Shown piece after piece: positions 45,764 to 54,774 of a stretch of DNA of 64,000 bases. Source of the stretch: Planctomycetaceae bacterium (GTDB taxonomy: Bacteria > Planctomycetota > Planctomycetia > Planctomycetales > Planctomycetaceae); contig JAKFVC010000044.1 of NCBI GenBank assembly GCA_021732415.1, positions 18,327 to 82,326 on the forward strand, in the 5' to 3' direction. Numbering within the stretch: position 1 is the first letter of the stretch; every line of letters starts with the position of its first letter. Position numbers and translations under genes: made by a program. The notes under the pieces were generated by a model that saw nothing but the letters and a program-made list of their open reading frames with translations, ran no database searches and had not been told where the DNA came from.

Positions 45764-47100
45764 CAGGGTGCTCCTGGCATTCCAGCAGGGGTTTGGGGAT
45801 CTGTGGAATCTTCTTTGGGGGTTGGATTGGGGGGCAGCAGGAAGCAGATCAAGACCAGTGCGCTGACGAGTATACCTGCCGATGTGTAAAAACTGGCGAT
45901 ACGCCCGTAGCGGTCAGAGATCGCGCCGAAGAGTACCGACGAGAAACCCGTGATGGCGGTCAGAAAACTTAAGTAGGCCATGTTGATGCGGACAAACGAT
46001 TTCTGGGAAGCGGTCGTCACATAGTTCGGGAAGTAGGCGCCAAATAGTTCCCCCGCGCCCAACAGGCCAAATGTCAGCATGAACCACCAGCCGGTACTGG
46101 AGAGCGCCCAGGTCATGCCAATCAGCAGAATCGAGGTTGTGGCCAGCAACGTGGCTCGCGGACTGGCTTTCGCCAGTAACAGCCCCAACAGGACCCCGGC
46201 GACCGCCTTGAAGCCGAAGCGGAGAAAGCTTTGCAGGCCCAGCGTATCGCTGTCCTTGCCCAGGATGTCAGTCGCATGCAACGAGACATTCTGAAAGATG
46301 GCATTGCCGCCCGAATAGACGATGACATAGATCACCACGGCACGCAGGACATTGCGGTTCCGGACAAACTGCCGCACCCCGGCGACAATCTCAGCCCAGG
46401 GGGTTCCCGTGTCTTTCTGCCAATCAGCGTCGATGGGGATCCGGAACATGGCCACGGCGATCCCCGCGACCAGCAACAAGGGGGAGACGGCGGCGAACAT
46501 GGCGAGGTAATTGTTGGGAAACGTCAGCCCAAACGACCATCCACCGAGCAGCTTGCCGCCGAACAGGGCATCTTGCAGAAGTGCTCCCACGCAGGCGAGC
46601 AACGGACCAATCCCGAAGGTCAGTCCCAGCGCTTTGCCGCGGCGCGAGGTCGAGACACCACGGCGGAGAAAGTCCCACATGGCGGTCAGCAGGACACCAT
46701 TGGCGGCGCCGAAGACAGCTCCATGTGCGATCACGACCACGGTGGCAACGGTCGCGGAGGCCCCACTGCCGAGAGTCACCGCAACGGCCGCTGTCACCGA
46801 CACCATCAATCCGACGGCGGTCAGCGCGAGCGGCTTGAGAAAGCGTGGATGCGGAAACAACCAGGCTGCAATCACCGGTAGTGCAGTCAGCCAGAGATAC
46901 ATCGCCGACGGCATGTTGCTGATGGTATCGGTGTTGCCGAAAGCCTTCAGCAGGTTCGCATGTGTCAATCCAATGTACGACACGGGTGCCGCGAGATAAT
47001 AGACGCTCCAGAAGGTGGCGAAACACCAGATGTTCCGGTTCTGCAGAGCCACGGGCAGCGGGCAGTCGTCGACCGGCGGCGATTCGGTGGGTTCGGTCAT
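45763..47100 (-). CDS. Major facilitator superfamily transporter
   Basis: The product has 445 residues and about 12 hydrophobic segments; examples are FGNTDTISNMPSAMYLWLTA, VVIAHGAVFGAANGVLLTAM and AVVIYVIVYSGGNAIF. The N-terminal domain covers about 1-210, a central loop with SDWQKD-like polar residues joins it to the second half, and the tail is Pro-rich (LLPPNPTPKEDS). It is probably a proton-coupled importer or exporter of an organic solute. It is the first gene of a two-gene unit with the amidohydrolase; the overlap supports joint function. Confidence 0.87.
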   Translation of the reverse strand: MTEPTESPPVDDCPLPVALQNRNIWCFATFWSVYYLAAPVSYIGLTHANLLKAFGNTDTISNMPSAMYLWLTALPVIAAWLFPHPRFLKPLALTAVGLMVSVTAAVAVTLGSGASATVATVVVIAHGAVFGAANGVLLTAMWDFLRRGVSTSRRGKALGLTFGIGPLLACVGALLQDALFGGKLLGGWSFGLTFPNNYLAMFAAVSPLLLVAGIAVAMFRIPIDADWQKDTGTPWAEIVAGVRQFVRNRNVLRAVVIYVIVYSGGNAIFQNVSLHATDILGKDSDTLGLQSFLRFGFKAVAGVLLGLLLAKASPRATLLATTSILLIGMTWALSSTGWWFMLTFGLLGAGELFGAYFPNYVTTASQKSFVRINMAYLSFLTAITGFSSVLFGAISDRYGRIASFYTSAGILVSALVLICFLLPPNPTPKEDSTDPQTPAGMPGAP

Positions 47101-47185
47101 CCGGGGGGCTTTCGCACAAATGTGACGTGGACTCGGAACTTAGACGATTCAGACTATTGCGTCGTCCCGACGGAATGCAGTTTTC

Positions 47186-48295
47186 TCACAGAACCAATCT
47201 CAATTTGACGTAACGGATCCCGGAGCCTGACGGTTGGATGCACCAGATTGCGGCCAGCCATGTTCCATCCGTCAATCGGGCAATACTGGGTTCTCCAAAC
47301 GAAAAATCGCTCCACTCGCTGAGATTTCCAGACGACGCCGATTGTGTTCGTGTTTCTGCTCGCCAGAGATAGTCATCGTGCTCGATTCCAAAGTCGGTGT
47401 CGGTGGGACGAACGATGGCGGCCTTGACGCCGGGGTCACCATGCTTGCGTTGGTTGTAGAGAAATACGGCGCGACCATCAGGGAGTGGGGCTAATGCGGT
47501 GGTCTGTCCGAGAATTCCCGTGGACGTTGTCGGAGTCCAGGTTGCTCCGCCGTCGTGCGATAACGCGAAGGCATTGGGCAATTCTCCGCCGGGTGCCGCC
47601 ACCTGCCAGCAGGTTCCCAGCAGGCGACCGTCGGTCAGTTCGATGATCCAGGCTTCGGCACCGCAACTGGTGGGGTGAGTAAAGCGGAGCATCGACGTGT
47701 GCCGCCAGGTACCGCCCTGATCATCAGAAAAGACAACCACGACCTGGCTGTGATCAACCTTCAATCCTGGGTCAAACGTATTGCCCGGTGAATAACAGGC
47801 CAGCCAGCGGCCCGTCCGCGTAACGCAGAGCGGACCCGGGGCTTCAGCGGAACCCGGGATCGGCATGGGGATCACGGTCGGATCCGTCCACGAATGCCCG
47901 TCGTCGGACGATGACGACCAGATTAGTTCGTTGGCTTTCAGGCCGAGAGTGACCGTGCTCCAGTTGGATTCGCCGGGGATGTCGATCTTCGTCCGTGTGC
48001 CATAGAGGAACAGTTTCCCGGAATAGGGATCGCGGCTGATGGCGGTGAAGTTCGACCATTTTGAACTGAGGTGTGGCCAGACAATGCAGGGTTCGGTCCA
48101 CGTTTTGCCGTTGTCGATCGAGCGGGCTAATGCTGGAACAAAATCATTCGTTGCCGTTTGTGCGGAGTACATGAAGGAACAAATCACGTCGCCGCTGGGC
48201 AGGACCGCCAACCTGGGACCGATGGCAATGTCGGTCCCGCGAGCGACCGGCGACTGTTGTCGGATGAAGCCTTGTTCCAGCGTTTCCCAATGCAT
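47186..48295 (-). CDS. Sialidase-like (BNR/Asp-box) beta-propeller protein
   Basis: The product has 369 residues and no visible signal peptide. Four Asp-boxes are clear: SIDNGKTW, SSDDGHSW, SDDQGGTW and SHDGGATW. These mark the turns of a six-bladed sialidase-type propeller. N-terminal RGTDIAIGPRLAVLPSG and C-terminal FSFGEPSIARLTDGTWLAAIWC fit the fold, and an Arg near the start could be part of the carboxylate-binding triad. Without an Arg triad confirmed by alignment, sialidase activity is not shown. Family A and I repeats lie directly upstream. Confidence 0.8.
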   Translation of the reverse strand: MHWETLEQGFIRQQSPVARGTDIAIGPRLAVLPSGDVICSFMYSAQTATNDFVPALARSIDNGKTWTEPCIVWPHLSSKWSNFTAISRDPYSGKLFLYGTRTKIDIPGESNWSTVTLGLKANELIWSSSSDDGHSWTDPTVIPMPIPGSAEAPGPLCVTRTGRWLACYSPGNTFDPGLKVDHSQVVVVFSDDQGGTWRHTSMLRFTHPTSCGAEAWIIELTDGRLLGTCWQVAAPGGELPNAFALSHDGGATWTPTTSTGILGQTTALAPLPDGRAVFLYNQRKHGDPGVKAAIVRPTDTDFGIEHDDYLWRAETRTQSASSGNLSEWSDFSFGEPSIARLTDGTWLAAIWCIQPSGSGIRYVKLRLVL

Positions 48296-48310
48296 GTCGT
48301 GATTTCCATT

Positions 48311-48428
48311 CGTAGAAGAATTCGTGAGAATTCTTGCGTCGTCGGCCCGTGGACGACGCTGCCAGCGTCGGATCCCAGACGCTAGCAGCGTCTGCCACGG
48401 GCTGTGGAATTCTTACGAATTCCGCTAG
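48311..48428. repeat. REPIN-like inverted repeat, family I, copy 2, interrupted by a family A element
   Basis: The left half is CGTAGAAGAATTCGTGAGAA onward (fold AGAATTC-GTGA-GAATTCT). The right half, on the minus strand, is CTAGCGGAATTCGTAAGAAT onward (loop GTAA). A complete family A element (48345-48402) lies between the halves where copy 1 (30883-30950) has only a short linker. The outer end reaches the TAG stop codon of the large secreted protein. Confidence 0.75.
48345..48402. repeat. REPIN-like inverted repeat, family A, copy 3 (nested)
   Basis: CCCGTGG and CCACGGG arms hold the two family A hairpins (GACGCTGCCAGCGTC and CAGACGCT-AGC-AGCGTCTG). It lies inside a family I element, which implies that family A moved after family I was in place. 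Confidence 0.85.
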
Positions 48429-50206
48429 TTGGGTTTTGTCTCAAACGTGGCATCGGCCCCAAGGGAAGTTCCAGTCTCATTCACTCCCACCAGGCGATAG
48501 TGATAGACCTTTCCGGGCTGCAAGCCGACTAAATTGCCGATCGCGGTGCGCGGCACAATTTGCAGGCCGCCGTACTGCGGCTCGGACTTCTGTCCGTACT
48601 GCGTATCGAGGCCATATTCAAAATAAAACTGCGTCTTCTTGCCGAGTGGATTCAGTCGCCCTTCGACCTTGGCCGTCGTGCTGCTGATGCGGCTGGAAGG
48701 GCCGGTGATGACTTGCGGTTTGGTGTCCGCGGGGAGCTCAGTGATTTGATCTGCTCCGGTTTTTGTGCCGGCGGAATTCGTGGCCACCAGTCGATAATGA
48801 ATTGGTTTTCCTGATGGCAGATCGCTCACATCAAGGGTCACATGGTACCAGTCATCATCAGTCTGCATGGTCGCCCCGGTGCCGAAGAGTTCTATCTCAC
48901 CGAGTCCCCAATGTTTCGGCTGATAACCAGAGAGAATTCGCACCTTGGCCTGCCGCGCGGGAGCCTGTAATTTCCGTTGCAGCAAAAAGGCATAGTTGGC
49001 TCCGATGGGCGAGTCTTTCGGCATCTCCTTCTTCAGCAGCGGCTTCCAGGCTTGGCCATCGTCGGAGACCAGCACTTCGATCTCGCGGCTGGGCCATTGC
49101 GGGTGTTGATGAATCTGGGCGGACTCAATGGTGACGGGTGAATCGAATTCGTAGGTAAATTCCAGCGGACCTTGTGGTTGGGCGGCGCTGTGCCACATCT
49201 TGCCGGCTCCATGTCGCCAGCCGTCCTGGAGCGTGGCGGGATCGGTGCTGGAGCCGGCGGGGGAGCTCAATAGCTTGCCGCCGTTTGAAGGAAGCAGCAG
49301 CGAATAGTTGCGGTAGGCGACTTCAAACTCATCGAAATCGATCGAGCCTGTTGGGTGTTTGGCGGGATCGACGAAGATCACCATGTGGAAGAAGTCTAGA
49401 TTGAGATGCCGTTGGACGTCGTCGATGGGCCAGTAGATGTAGCGGGCCTCACCGCGGTTGTTCCCGGCGAAGCTCCAGTAGTTGGTGTCGTGGACTAGAC
49501 GATATTCGGATCGCTCCCAATTGCCGGTCAGCAGGAGGTCCGTGAGGTAATGTCCGGTGTAGGCCCAGTTGGAATGGCGATAGTTCGGGTGGAGGGTGGA
49601 CTCGTTGGGATTGATGTCGATGTTGCTTTGGCTCTGCGACCACCAGGCCAGTTCGGTCCCGTTTGGAATCCACTTGTTGCCCCGCACGGCGATCTTGATT
49701 CGTGCATCGCGAAAGTCAGGATCTCCGGCCGCGAGAAAGGCACTCGGCAAGGCCGGCATGCTGACACCACCCGGATACATGTATTTGGCAAGATGGACCG
49801 TGCCGACGGCATCGTCATGGTTGTGATCATCGCGCGACTTGGAATAACGAATGAAGCCGCGCGAGGCTCCCCCTTCCTTAAAATGTTCGCGCACGGCGGA
49901 CCACGAACCCCAGCCGTTCCAGCCTTCGTCCCAGGTCTCGTGATAGAATGCCGCGAGCTTGGGAGGCAGGGTTTGCTCGGGAGTGCGATGCCCGTATTGC
50001 GCCGTCGGTCCGTATTCGAAATAGTATTTTGTCGGGAGCGAATGCGGCTGTATGCGACCGTTAACGCTGAGGCCGGTGATCCCCAGCAGTGTCGCCGGAC
50101 GGGTTTCGACCTCGGCCGGCGGGTCTGCCGCGTGGAGCGGAACTAGCGTGACCATTAGCCCAAGCAGGCAGATAGAGCAGGACATTGCCGTATAGCGGCG
50201 GGCCAT
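48425..50206 (-). CDS. Large secreted protein with duplicated YFEYG module and discoidin-like domain
   Basis: The product has 593 residues from ATG 50206 (GGAGAT upstream; the longer frame lacks a signal). The signal peptide is CSICLLGLMVTLVPLHA. A fibronectin-like module occurs near the start (GRIQPHSLPTKYYFEYGPTA) and again near the C-terminus (GRLNPLGKKTQFYFEYGLDT), an internal duplication. The middle has a Trp-rich domain (ETWDEGWNGWGSWSAV, RGEARYIYWPIDDVQRHL) and a jelly-roll-like part (PLEFTYEFDSPVTIESAQIH, AKVRILSGYQ..HWGLGEIELFG) typical of discoidin or F5/8-type carbohydrate-binding domains. It probably binds extracellular glycans; no enzyme motif is recognised. Confidence 0.75.
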   Translation of the reverse strand: MARRYTAMSCSICLLGLMVTLVPLHAADPPAEVETRPATLLGITGLSVNGRIQPHSLPTKYYFEYGPTAQYGHRTPEQTLPPKLAAFYHETWDEGWNGWGSWSAVREHFKEGGASRGFIRYSKSRDDHNHDDAVGTVHLAKYMYPGGVSMPALPSAFLAAGDPDFRDARIKIAVRGNKWIPNGTELAWWSQSQSNIDINPNESTLHPNYRHSNWAYTGHYLTDLLLTGNWERSEYRLVHDTNYWSFAGNNRGEARYIYWPIDDVQRHLNLDFFHMVIFVDPAKHPTGSIDFDEFEVAYRNYSLLLPSNGGKLLSSPAGSSTDPATLQDGWRHGAGKMWHSAAQPQGPLEFTYEFDSPVTIESAQIHQHPQWPSREIEVLVSDDGQAWKPLLKKEMPKDSPIGANYAFLLQRKLQAPARQAKVRILSGYQPKHWGLGEIELFGTGATMQTDDDWYHVTLDVSDLPSGKPIHYRLVATNSAGTKTGADQITELPADTKPQVITGPSSRISSTTAKVEGRLNPLGKKTQFYFEYGLDTQYGQKSEPQYGGLQIVPRTAIGNLVGLQPGKVYHYRLVGVNETGTSLGADATFETKPN

Positions 50207-50361
50207 GATCGAGATCTCCATGGTCGTAGGCGGGTCGATTCGGTCGATCAGACATTTTTCAAAATGCCGAGCGAAGGCGGAGTCATGGTAGCACGTGAAT
50301 AACACGGAATCGACGCACTAGGCAGGTCGGTGGTGCGTACCATTGAATGGTGCGAGATCAG

Positions 50362-50383
50362 GTAGCCACGTTTGCCAGAACGT
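50362..50383. repeat. Solo half copy of REPIN family C
   Basis: GTAGCCACGTTTGCCAGAAC onward is a single family C hairpin with the terminal GTAGCC and the GCCA loop. No inverted partner is nearby. Confidence 0.7.
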
Positions 50384-50500
50384 ATCTGCTGTGCGTGACA
50401 TTCGAACTTCGTTTTACATGGAATAATTTCATCTTCAGATTTCGGTAACTCATTAGCCGAACGATGAGAGTGACCTTCCACTATCCCAATTTTTGTATTT

Positions 50501-50569
50501 CTTCGTGTCCTTTGTGACCTTCTGTTCCAATCGCATTCTTTTGAACAGAAGGTCACAAAGGACACGAAG
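50501..50569. repeat. Inverted repeat family H, copy 1 (perfect 27-bp stem)
   Basis: The left arm starts CTTCGTGTCCTTTGTGACC; the right arm 50543-50569 is its exact reverse complement; the loop is 15 nt. There are no inner hairpins, so the type differs from families A-F. Copy 2 is at 54927. Confidence 0.9.
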
Positions 50570-50778
50570 ATTTGCCAAAGAGATTCAAGAGGATGCGGGG
50601 ATCGTAAGTCTTCTGAACTCTCAAGTGGCAGGCTATTGCAGCGGAGCGAGCTTCCTCTAATTCTCGCCGATCCGAGTTTTGCTCTTGGTTCCGCGCACGC
50701 ATAAAGATATGCTTAAACGTAATCTGGACAAGTTGAGTCAGTGCGTTTCTGGGTATTCCCCTGCCGGAGGTCGCTACG

Positions 50779-52098
50779 ATGAGTTCAATTTTAGGTACTC
50801 ACCTAAACAATGGCGTATCGCGTCGCGGTGTGTTGCAGGCTGGATTGGCCGGGATGTTCGGCCTGTCACTGCCAGAGATGTTGCGATTGCAGGCTCAGGG
50901 GGCCGAACCCGGACGCAAACCGCGTGACGCGGCCGTGATTTTTGTGGAGCTCGCGGGCGGACCGACTCAGCACGAGACCTACGATCCCAAGCCGGATGCT
51001 CCACTGGAATACCGCGGACCACTGCAGGCCATCGACACTCAACTGCCAGGTGTGTACTTCAGTGAATTGATGGTCGAGCAGGCTCGGATCGCCGACAAGT
51101 TGGCGATTATCCGCTCGATCACCCATGATTCCGGCAGTCACAGTACGAGCACCCATCTCACGCAGACCGGCTACTATCTTCGCAATCCACAGAACCGCGA
51201 GAACGAAATGCCTTCCGCGGGGTCGATAGTTGCCAAGCTGCGCGGTTCGAGTGACGAAGGTGTGCCAGCCTATGTTTCCATTCCCTCTAGTACGCGGTTC
51301 GGTCGCGCGGCGTGGATGAGTCGCGCCTACAATCCGTTCGAGACGGTCAACAACGGGGATGTCGCTGATTTCCAGGTTCCAAACCTGACCTTAAATCAAA
51401 ATTTGACCGGTGATCGACTGCATGATCGCCGCAGTTTGCTGACGGCATTCGACGGGTCACGCAAGCAAGTCGACAATCAGGGTGTCGCTGACGCCATGGA
51501 TCAGTTCACGCGGCAGGCGTTCGAACTCGTAACGGGACCGGCGGCGAGAAAGGCGTTCAATCTGGGGGCGGAAGATCCTCGCATTCGTGCTAAGTATGGT
51601 CAGAACCCGACCGGCCAAAACATGTTGCTGGCCCGCCGACTGGTGGAACATGGAGTGCCCTTCGTCACAGTCCGAGTCAATGGGTGGGATGACCATGGAA
51701 ATATCGCCCAGGCCATGAAAGGCAAAGGCCCATCTTACGATCAAGGTGTCGCAGCCCTGGTGGAAGACATTTACGCACGCGGTCTCGACAAACAGGTGCT
51801 CGTCGTCTGTATTGGTGAATTCGGCCGCACTCCGCGCGTGAATGCCAGTGCGGGTCGTGATCACTGGGGTCAGGTGATGAGTGTTGTCCTAGCGGGTGGC
51901 GGTTTGAAGACGGGCCAGATTGTGGGTTCCTCGGACCGCCAAGGTGCGATTCCCTTGACGCGACCCTATCGTCCGGAAAACGTGCTGGCGATGATCTATC
52001 GCCATTTGGATATCGATACGACCGCCTCGTTCATCGACAACTCGGGCCGGCCGCGTTTCATCTTGGAACGTCGCGAATTGATCACGGAACTGATCTAA
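50779..52098 (+). CDS. DUF1501 domain-containing protein (3 of 6, short form)
   Basis: The product has 439 residues, the shortest of the six. It has a twin-arginine signal SRRGVLQAGLAGMFGLSLPE. Family boxes: VELAGGPTQHETYDPKP, LAIIRSITHDSGSHS, QNMLLARRLVEHGVPFVTV, GWDDHGNIAQAM, VCIGEFGRTPRVN and GRDHWGQVMSVVLAGGGL. It starts the DUF1501-rich stretch that runs to 58.2 kb. GGAGGTCGCTACG stands just before ATG 50779. A short esterase gene follows on the same strand after a 205-nt gap. Confidence 0.9.
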   Translation: MSSILGTHLNNGVSRRGVLQAGLAGMFGLSLPEMLRLQAQGAEPGRKPRDAAVIFVELAGGPTQHETYDPKPDAPLEYRGPLQAIDTQLPGVYFSELMVEQARIADKLAIIRSITHDSGSHSTSTHLTQTGYYLRNPQNRENEMPSAGSIVAKLRGSSDEGVPAYVSIPSSTRFGRAAWMSRAYNPFETVNNGDVADFQVPNLTLNQNLTGDRLHDRRSLLTAFDGSRKQVDNQGVADAMDQFTRQAFELVTGPAARKAFNLGAEDPRIRAKYGQNPTGQNMLLARRLVEHGVPFVTVRVNGWDDHGNIAQAMKGKGPSYDQGVAALVEDIYARGLDKQVLVVCIGEFGRTPRVNASAGRDHWGQVMSVVLAGGGLKTGQIVGSSDRQGAIPLTRPYRPENVLAMIYRHLDIDTTASFIDNSGRPRFILERRELITELI

Positions 52099-52114
52099 AT
52101 TCGAGACCTGTGTC

Positions 52115-52257
52115 GGACGGTCACTCTTGCCCGTCCATGTTGCGGTTCTGAAATCCAGAACAGTCGCAATCGCGTGACCATTGTTGGTCGCGGCGTTTCT
52201 CGTCATCATCGCTCAACTGTCTCTGGAACTCATCGGGGACGGGCAAGCGCGCCCCTC
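52115..52257. repeat. Degenerate inverted repeat, family K, copy 2
   Basis: GGACGGTCA-CTCT-TGCCCGTCC on the left and GGACGGGCAAGCGCGCCCC on the right recall the family K hairpin (CTCT loop, TGCCCGTC stem arm). The halves lie about 100 nt apart and both are eroded; GTAG ends are missing. Confidence 0.45.
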
Positions 52258-52303
52258 TAACAGCCTGCGTTCGGCTGAGCCTTGCTCCTGGGAGGAACCA
52301 ACC

Positions 52304-53188
52304 ATGAAAAAATTGTTGCTATTACTGGCGGTCGTTGTTTGTGAAGCGAACGGTGTCCTGCTCGCGGCTGATCAGCCCGAGATTCTGCTGTGGCCGAAGG
52401 GGATGCCGGAACCGGTCGTTCCCGCCGAGCCCGCGGAGATTGTCGACATGGGGAAGGATGGAATCCAACGCCGGACGAATATCTCGCGACCGCGGTTGTT
52501 CGTGCATGTTCCGCCCGAGGGTACGGCTCGAACTGGGACGGGAATCATCGTGGTGCCAGGCGGAGGTTTTGGGCGATTGGCGGATGGGCATGAAGGCTCG
52601 GAAGCTTGCGAATGGCTGGCGAAGCAAGGCATCGTTGCCTTTCAACTGGCCCATCGAACTCCCACGACCAATCATAAAGAGGTCAACGCCGGCCCGGTTC
52701 AGGATGCTCAAAAGTCCGTGATTGAAGTGCGGTTGCGAGCCAAAGAATATGGCGTTGATCCAAAGAAGGTTGGCGTACTGGGATTCTCGGCCGGCGGCCA
52801 GGTGACAATCGTCGCTGCGTCCAATGACCTGCAGTTTCCGGCGAGCGCGGGGAGTCCGTCCCACAAGCCGGATTTTCTGCTGCTGATCTATCCTTATAAG
52901 ATTTACGATCCAATGACCAAGGCGTTGCGGGCGGATATACATCTGGATTCAGGCCTGCCGCCGACATTTCTCGCGCAGATGGGTGACGATGGTGGCTCGT
53001 TGCCGCAAGGGTCTACCCTGCTCTATCTGGAACTGATCAACAGAAAAATCCCCGCCGAGATTCACATCTATGAGCGTGGTGGGCACGGGTTCGGCATGCG
53101 GGTTCGCCCCGATTCACCGGGGACCGCAGACTGGACCAAACGCGCGACCGAGTGGCTGCAACTGCGAGGCTACGTGAGCAAGTCGTGA
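52304..53188 (+). CDS. Secreted alpha/beta-hydrolase (acetyl-xylan-esterase-like)
   Basis: The product has 294 residues. ATG 52304 has GGGAGGAA upstream and opens a signal peptide (KKLLLLLAVVVCEANGVLLAA); the frame extends 41 codons further upstream without these. The hydrolase core shows IIVVPGGGFG (oxyanion loop, 81-90), the nucleophile elbow GFSAGG with Ser162, MGDDGGS near residue 227 as acid region and RGGHGFGMR with the catalytic His. The pattern fits the BD-FAE/Axe family of sugar esterases. It lies between DUF1501 genes 3 and 4 and converges with the latter across REPIN G. Confidence 0.85.
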   Translation: MKKLLLLLAVVVCEANGVLLAADQPEILLWPKGMPEPVVPAEPAEIVDMGKDGIQRRTNISRPRLFVHVPPEGTARTGTGIIVVPGGGFGRLADGHEGSEACEWLAKQGIVAFQLAHRTPTTNHKEVNAGPVQDAQKSVIEVRLRAKEYGVDPKKVGVLGFSAGGQVTIVAASNDLQFPASAGSPSHKPDFLLLIYPYKIYDPMTKALRADIHLDSGLPPTFLAQMGDDGGSLPQGSTLLYLELINRKIPAEIHIYERGGHGFGMRVRPDSPGTADWTKRATEWLQLRGYVSKS

Positions 53189-53201
53189 TTACGCCCCAAT
53201 G

Positions 53202-53228
53202 CCCCGTGGCCGACGCTGCCAGCGTCGG
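53202..53228. repeat. Solo half copy of REPIN family A
   Basis: CCCCGTGG followed by CCGACGCT-GCC-AGCGTCGG is one family A half. The inverted partner is absent; family G starts 8 nt later. Confidence 0.8.
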
Positions 53229-53235
53229 TCGCGAA

Positions 53236-53323
53236 TTTTTGTGAGCGGAATGGCGCTAGCCACCGGTTTGGTATTTCAATCGCGTTAAAAAACCGGTGGC
53301 TAGCGCCATTCCGCTCACAAAAA
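53236..53323. repeat. REPIN-like inverted repeat, family G (perfect 34-bp arms)
   Basis: The left arm 53236-53269 starts TTTTTGTGAGCGGAATGGCG; the right arm 53290-53323 is its exact reverse complement; 20 nt lie between. Each arm also folds around GGCGCTAGCC. It ends 3 nt before the stop codon of the convergent DUF1501 gene, and its A/T outer ends give T-tracts on both strands, so it should work as a bidirectional terminator. Confidence 0.92.
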
Positions 53324-53325
53324 AC

Positions 53326-54774
53326 TTACCCCGCGTAAACCGCACTGATCGGCGTCCCCACCGTCACCGGATACGGACGGTTCAGGGGATCGAAATAATG
53401 GTCGTCGCGAGAGATCCCGAGCGCGGCAAAGATCGTCGCGGCGATGTCCCAGGGGCCGTAGCTTTCTGAGGCGGGGTACGCTCCGTAGCGATCGGTCTTG
53501 CCGACGACCTTGCCCTGCGAGACCCCTGCCCCGGCCATCAGGATCGAATAGGCTGCGGCCCAGTGTTTGCGGCCGGGGCTGGATCCGAGAAAGTTGCGTT
53601 CGAGGGCCACCAACGGGGCGCGGCCGAATTCGCTCATGCAGATGACGAGCGTATCGTCCATCATGCCGCGCGATCCCAAGTCTTCCAGTAGAGCGGAAAA
53701 ACTTTGATCGAAGCGCGGTAGCAGTCGGTTCTGCAGGACGTCGAAGATGTCGTTGTGCGTGTCCCAGCCATAGTACTCATCATCTTCTGGGTGTAAGTCC
53801 TGGCCACGGCTTTGATGATTCCAGACGACCGTGATCAAGGGGACGCCAGCCTCGGCCAGGCGCCGGGCGAGGAGGCACGCCTGACCGGCACGGTGGCGTC
53901 CGTAACGGCGGCGGAGTTGGTCGGGTTCGGTGGAGAGGTCGAAGGCCTCTCGAGTACGCGGGTCGGCGAGCAACTCAAACGCCTTGTGATATTGGCCGTT
54001 GAGATCGGTCATGCGCGTGCTGGCATCGTGATTTTTTAAGGAACGATCAATGGCGGCCAGCAGGCGCTCTCGCTCGCGAATGCGGACTGACGGCAACTCC
54101 GGCTGAGAGACCAGTCCGGGGATGGCCACGGCGTCGGCGTTCACGTTGCCGACGAACATCGGGTCGAAGTCTCGTCCCAATAATCCGCCGAATTGACCGG
54201 GGGCGATATCTTGTGGTGCGACGATAGCCGGCCCATTGAGTTGAATCGCGGGCGCGATTGTTCCTTCGCCGGGACGCAGTCGTTGATAGATCGACATCAG
54301 CGACGGCAGGTCGGTCGGTTTCGGAACAGGGTTGGAAGTGATTCGAGCATGGTATTGCCCGGTCAACGATAAGTAGACCGCCGAACCATGATCCACGTCG
54401 GCATGCGACATCGTCCGGATCAGCGTGTATTTGTCGGCGAGACGTGCCATCCGCGGCAGATGTTCGGAGAGGATGGTTCCAGGCACCGAGGTGGAGATTG
54501 GGGCGAACGCACCGCGGATCTCGAGGGGAGCGTCAGGCTTCGGATCCCACATCTCAAGCTGGCTCTGGCCGCCGCTGGCGAACACCACGATCACCGATTT
54601 GGCCCGACGAACACCACCCAGCGAATTTTTCAGAGAGCTGGCGGCGACACGGTCCGCGCCCGAAGCGCTCGGCCAACCCGCGGCGGTCAGGGCACCCAGG
54701 CTGGCGATGCGGAGAAACTCCTGCCGATTGAGGTCTCTGCGGTTCCCGGTTCGCTCATCAAAGAATCGCAGCAT
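53326..54774 (-). CDS. DUF1501 domain-containing protein (4 of 6, RQ instead of RR)
   Basis: The product has 482 residues. The signal region is LNRQEFLRIASLGALTAAG: the twin-arginine pair is reduced to Arg-Gln, so Tat export is less certain. Boxes: VFASGGQSQLEMWDPKP, YTLIRTMSHADVDHGSA, ARRLAEAGVPLITVVWNH, GWDTHNDIFDVLQNRLLPRFDQ, ICMSEFGRAPLVALE and GRKHWAAAYSILMAGAG. The GRTP box is GRAP here. It is the only minus-strand member of the cluster and converges with the esterase gene. Confidence 0.9.
   Translation of the reverse strand: MLRFFDERTGNRRDLNRQEFLRIASLGALTAAGWPSASGADRVAASSLKNSLGGVRRAKSVIVVFASGGQSQLEMWDPKPDAPLEIRGAFAPISTSVPGTILSEHLPRMARLADKYTLIRTMSHADVDHGSAVYLSLTGQYHARITSNPVPKPTDLPSLMSIYQRLRPGEGTIAPAIQLNGPAIVAPQDIAPGQFGGLLGRDFDPMFVGNVNADAVAIPGLVSQPELPSVRIRERERLLAAIDRSLKNHDASTRMTDLNGQYHKAFELLADPRTREAFDLSTEPDQLRRRYGRHRAGQACLLARRLAEAGVPLITVVWNHQSRGQDLHPEDDEYYGWDTHNDIFDVLQNRLLPRFDQSFSALLEDLGSRGMMDDTLVICMSEFGRAPLVALERNFLGSSPGRKHWAAAYSILMAGAGVSQGKVVGKTDRYGAYPASESYGPWDIAATIFAALGISRDDHYFDPLNRPYPVTVGTPISAVYAG

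Larger units (their letters stand above)
50207..50778. other. Gene-free stretch with two repeat elements
   Basis: The 572 nt between the divergent large secreted protein and the third DUF1501 gene contain a solo family C half (50362-50383) and the family H inverted repeat (50501-50569). No open frame here has a ribosome site or recognisable sequence. Confidence 0.6.
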
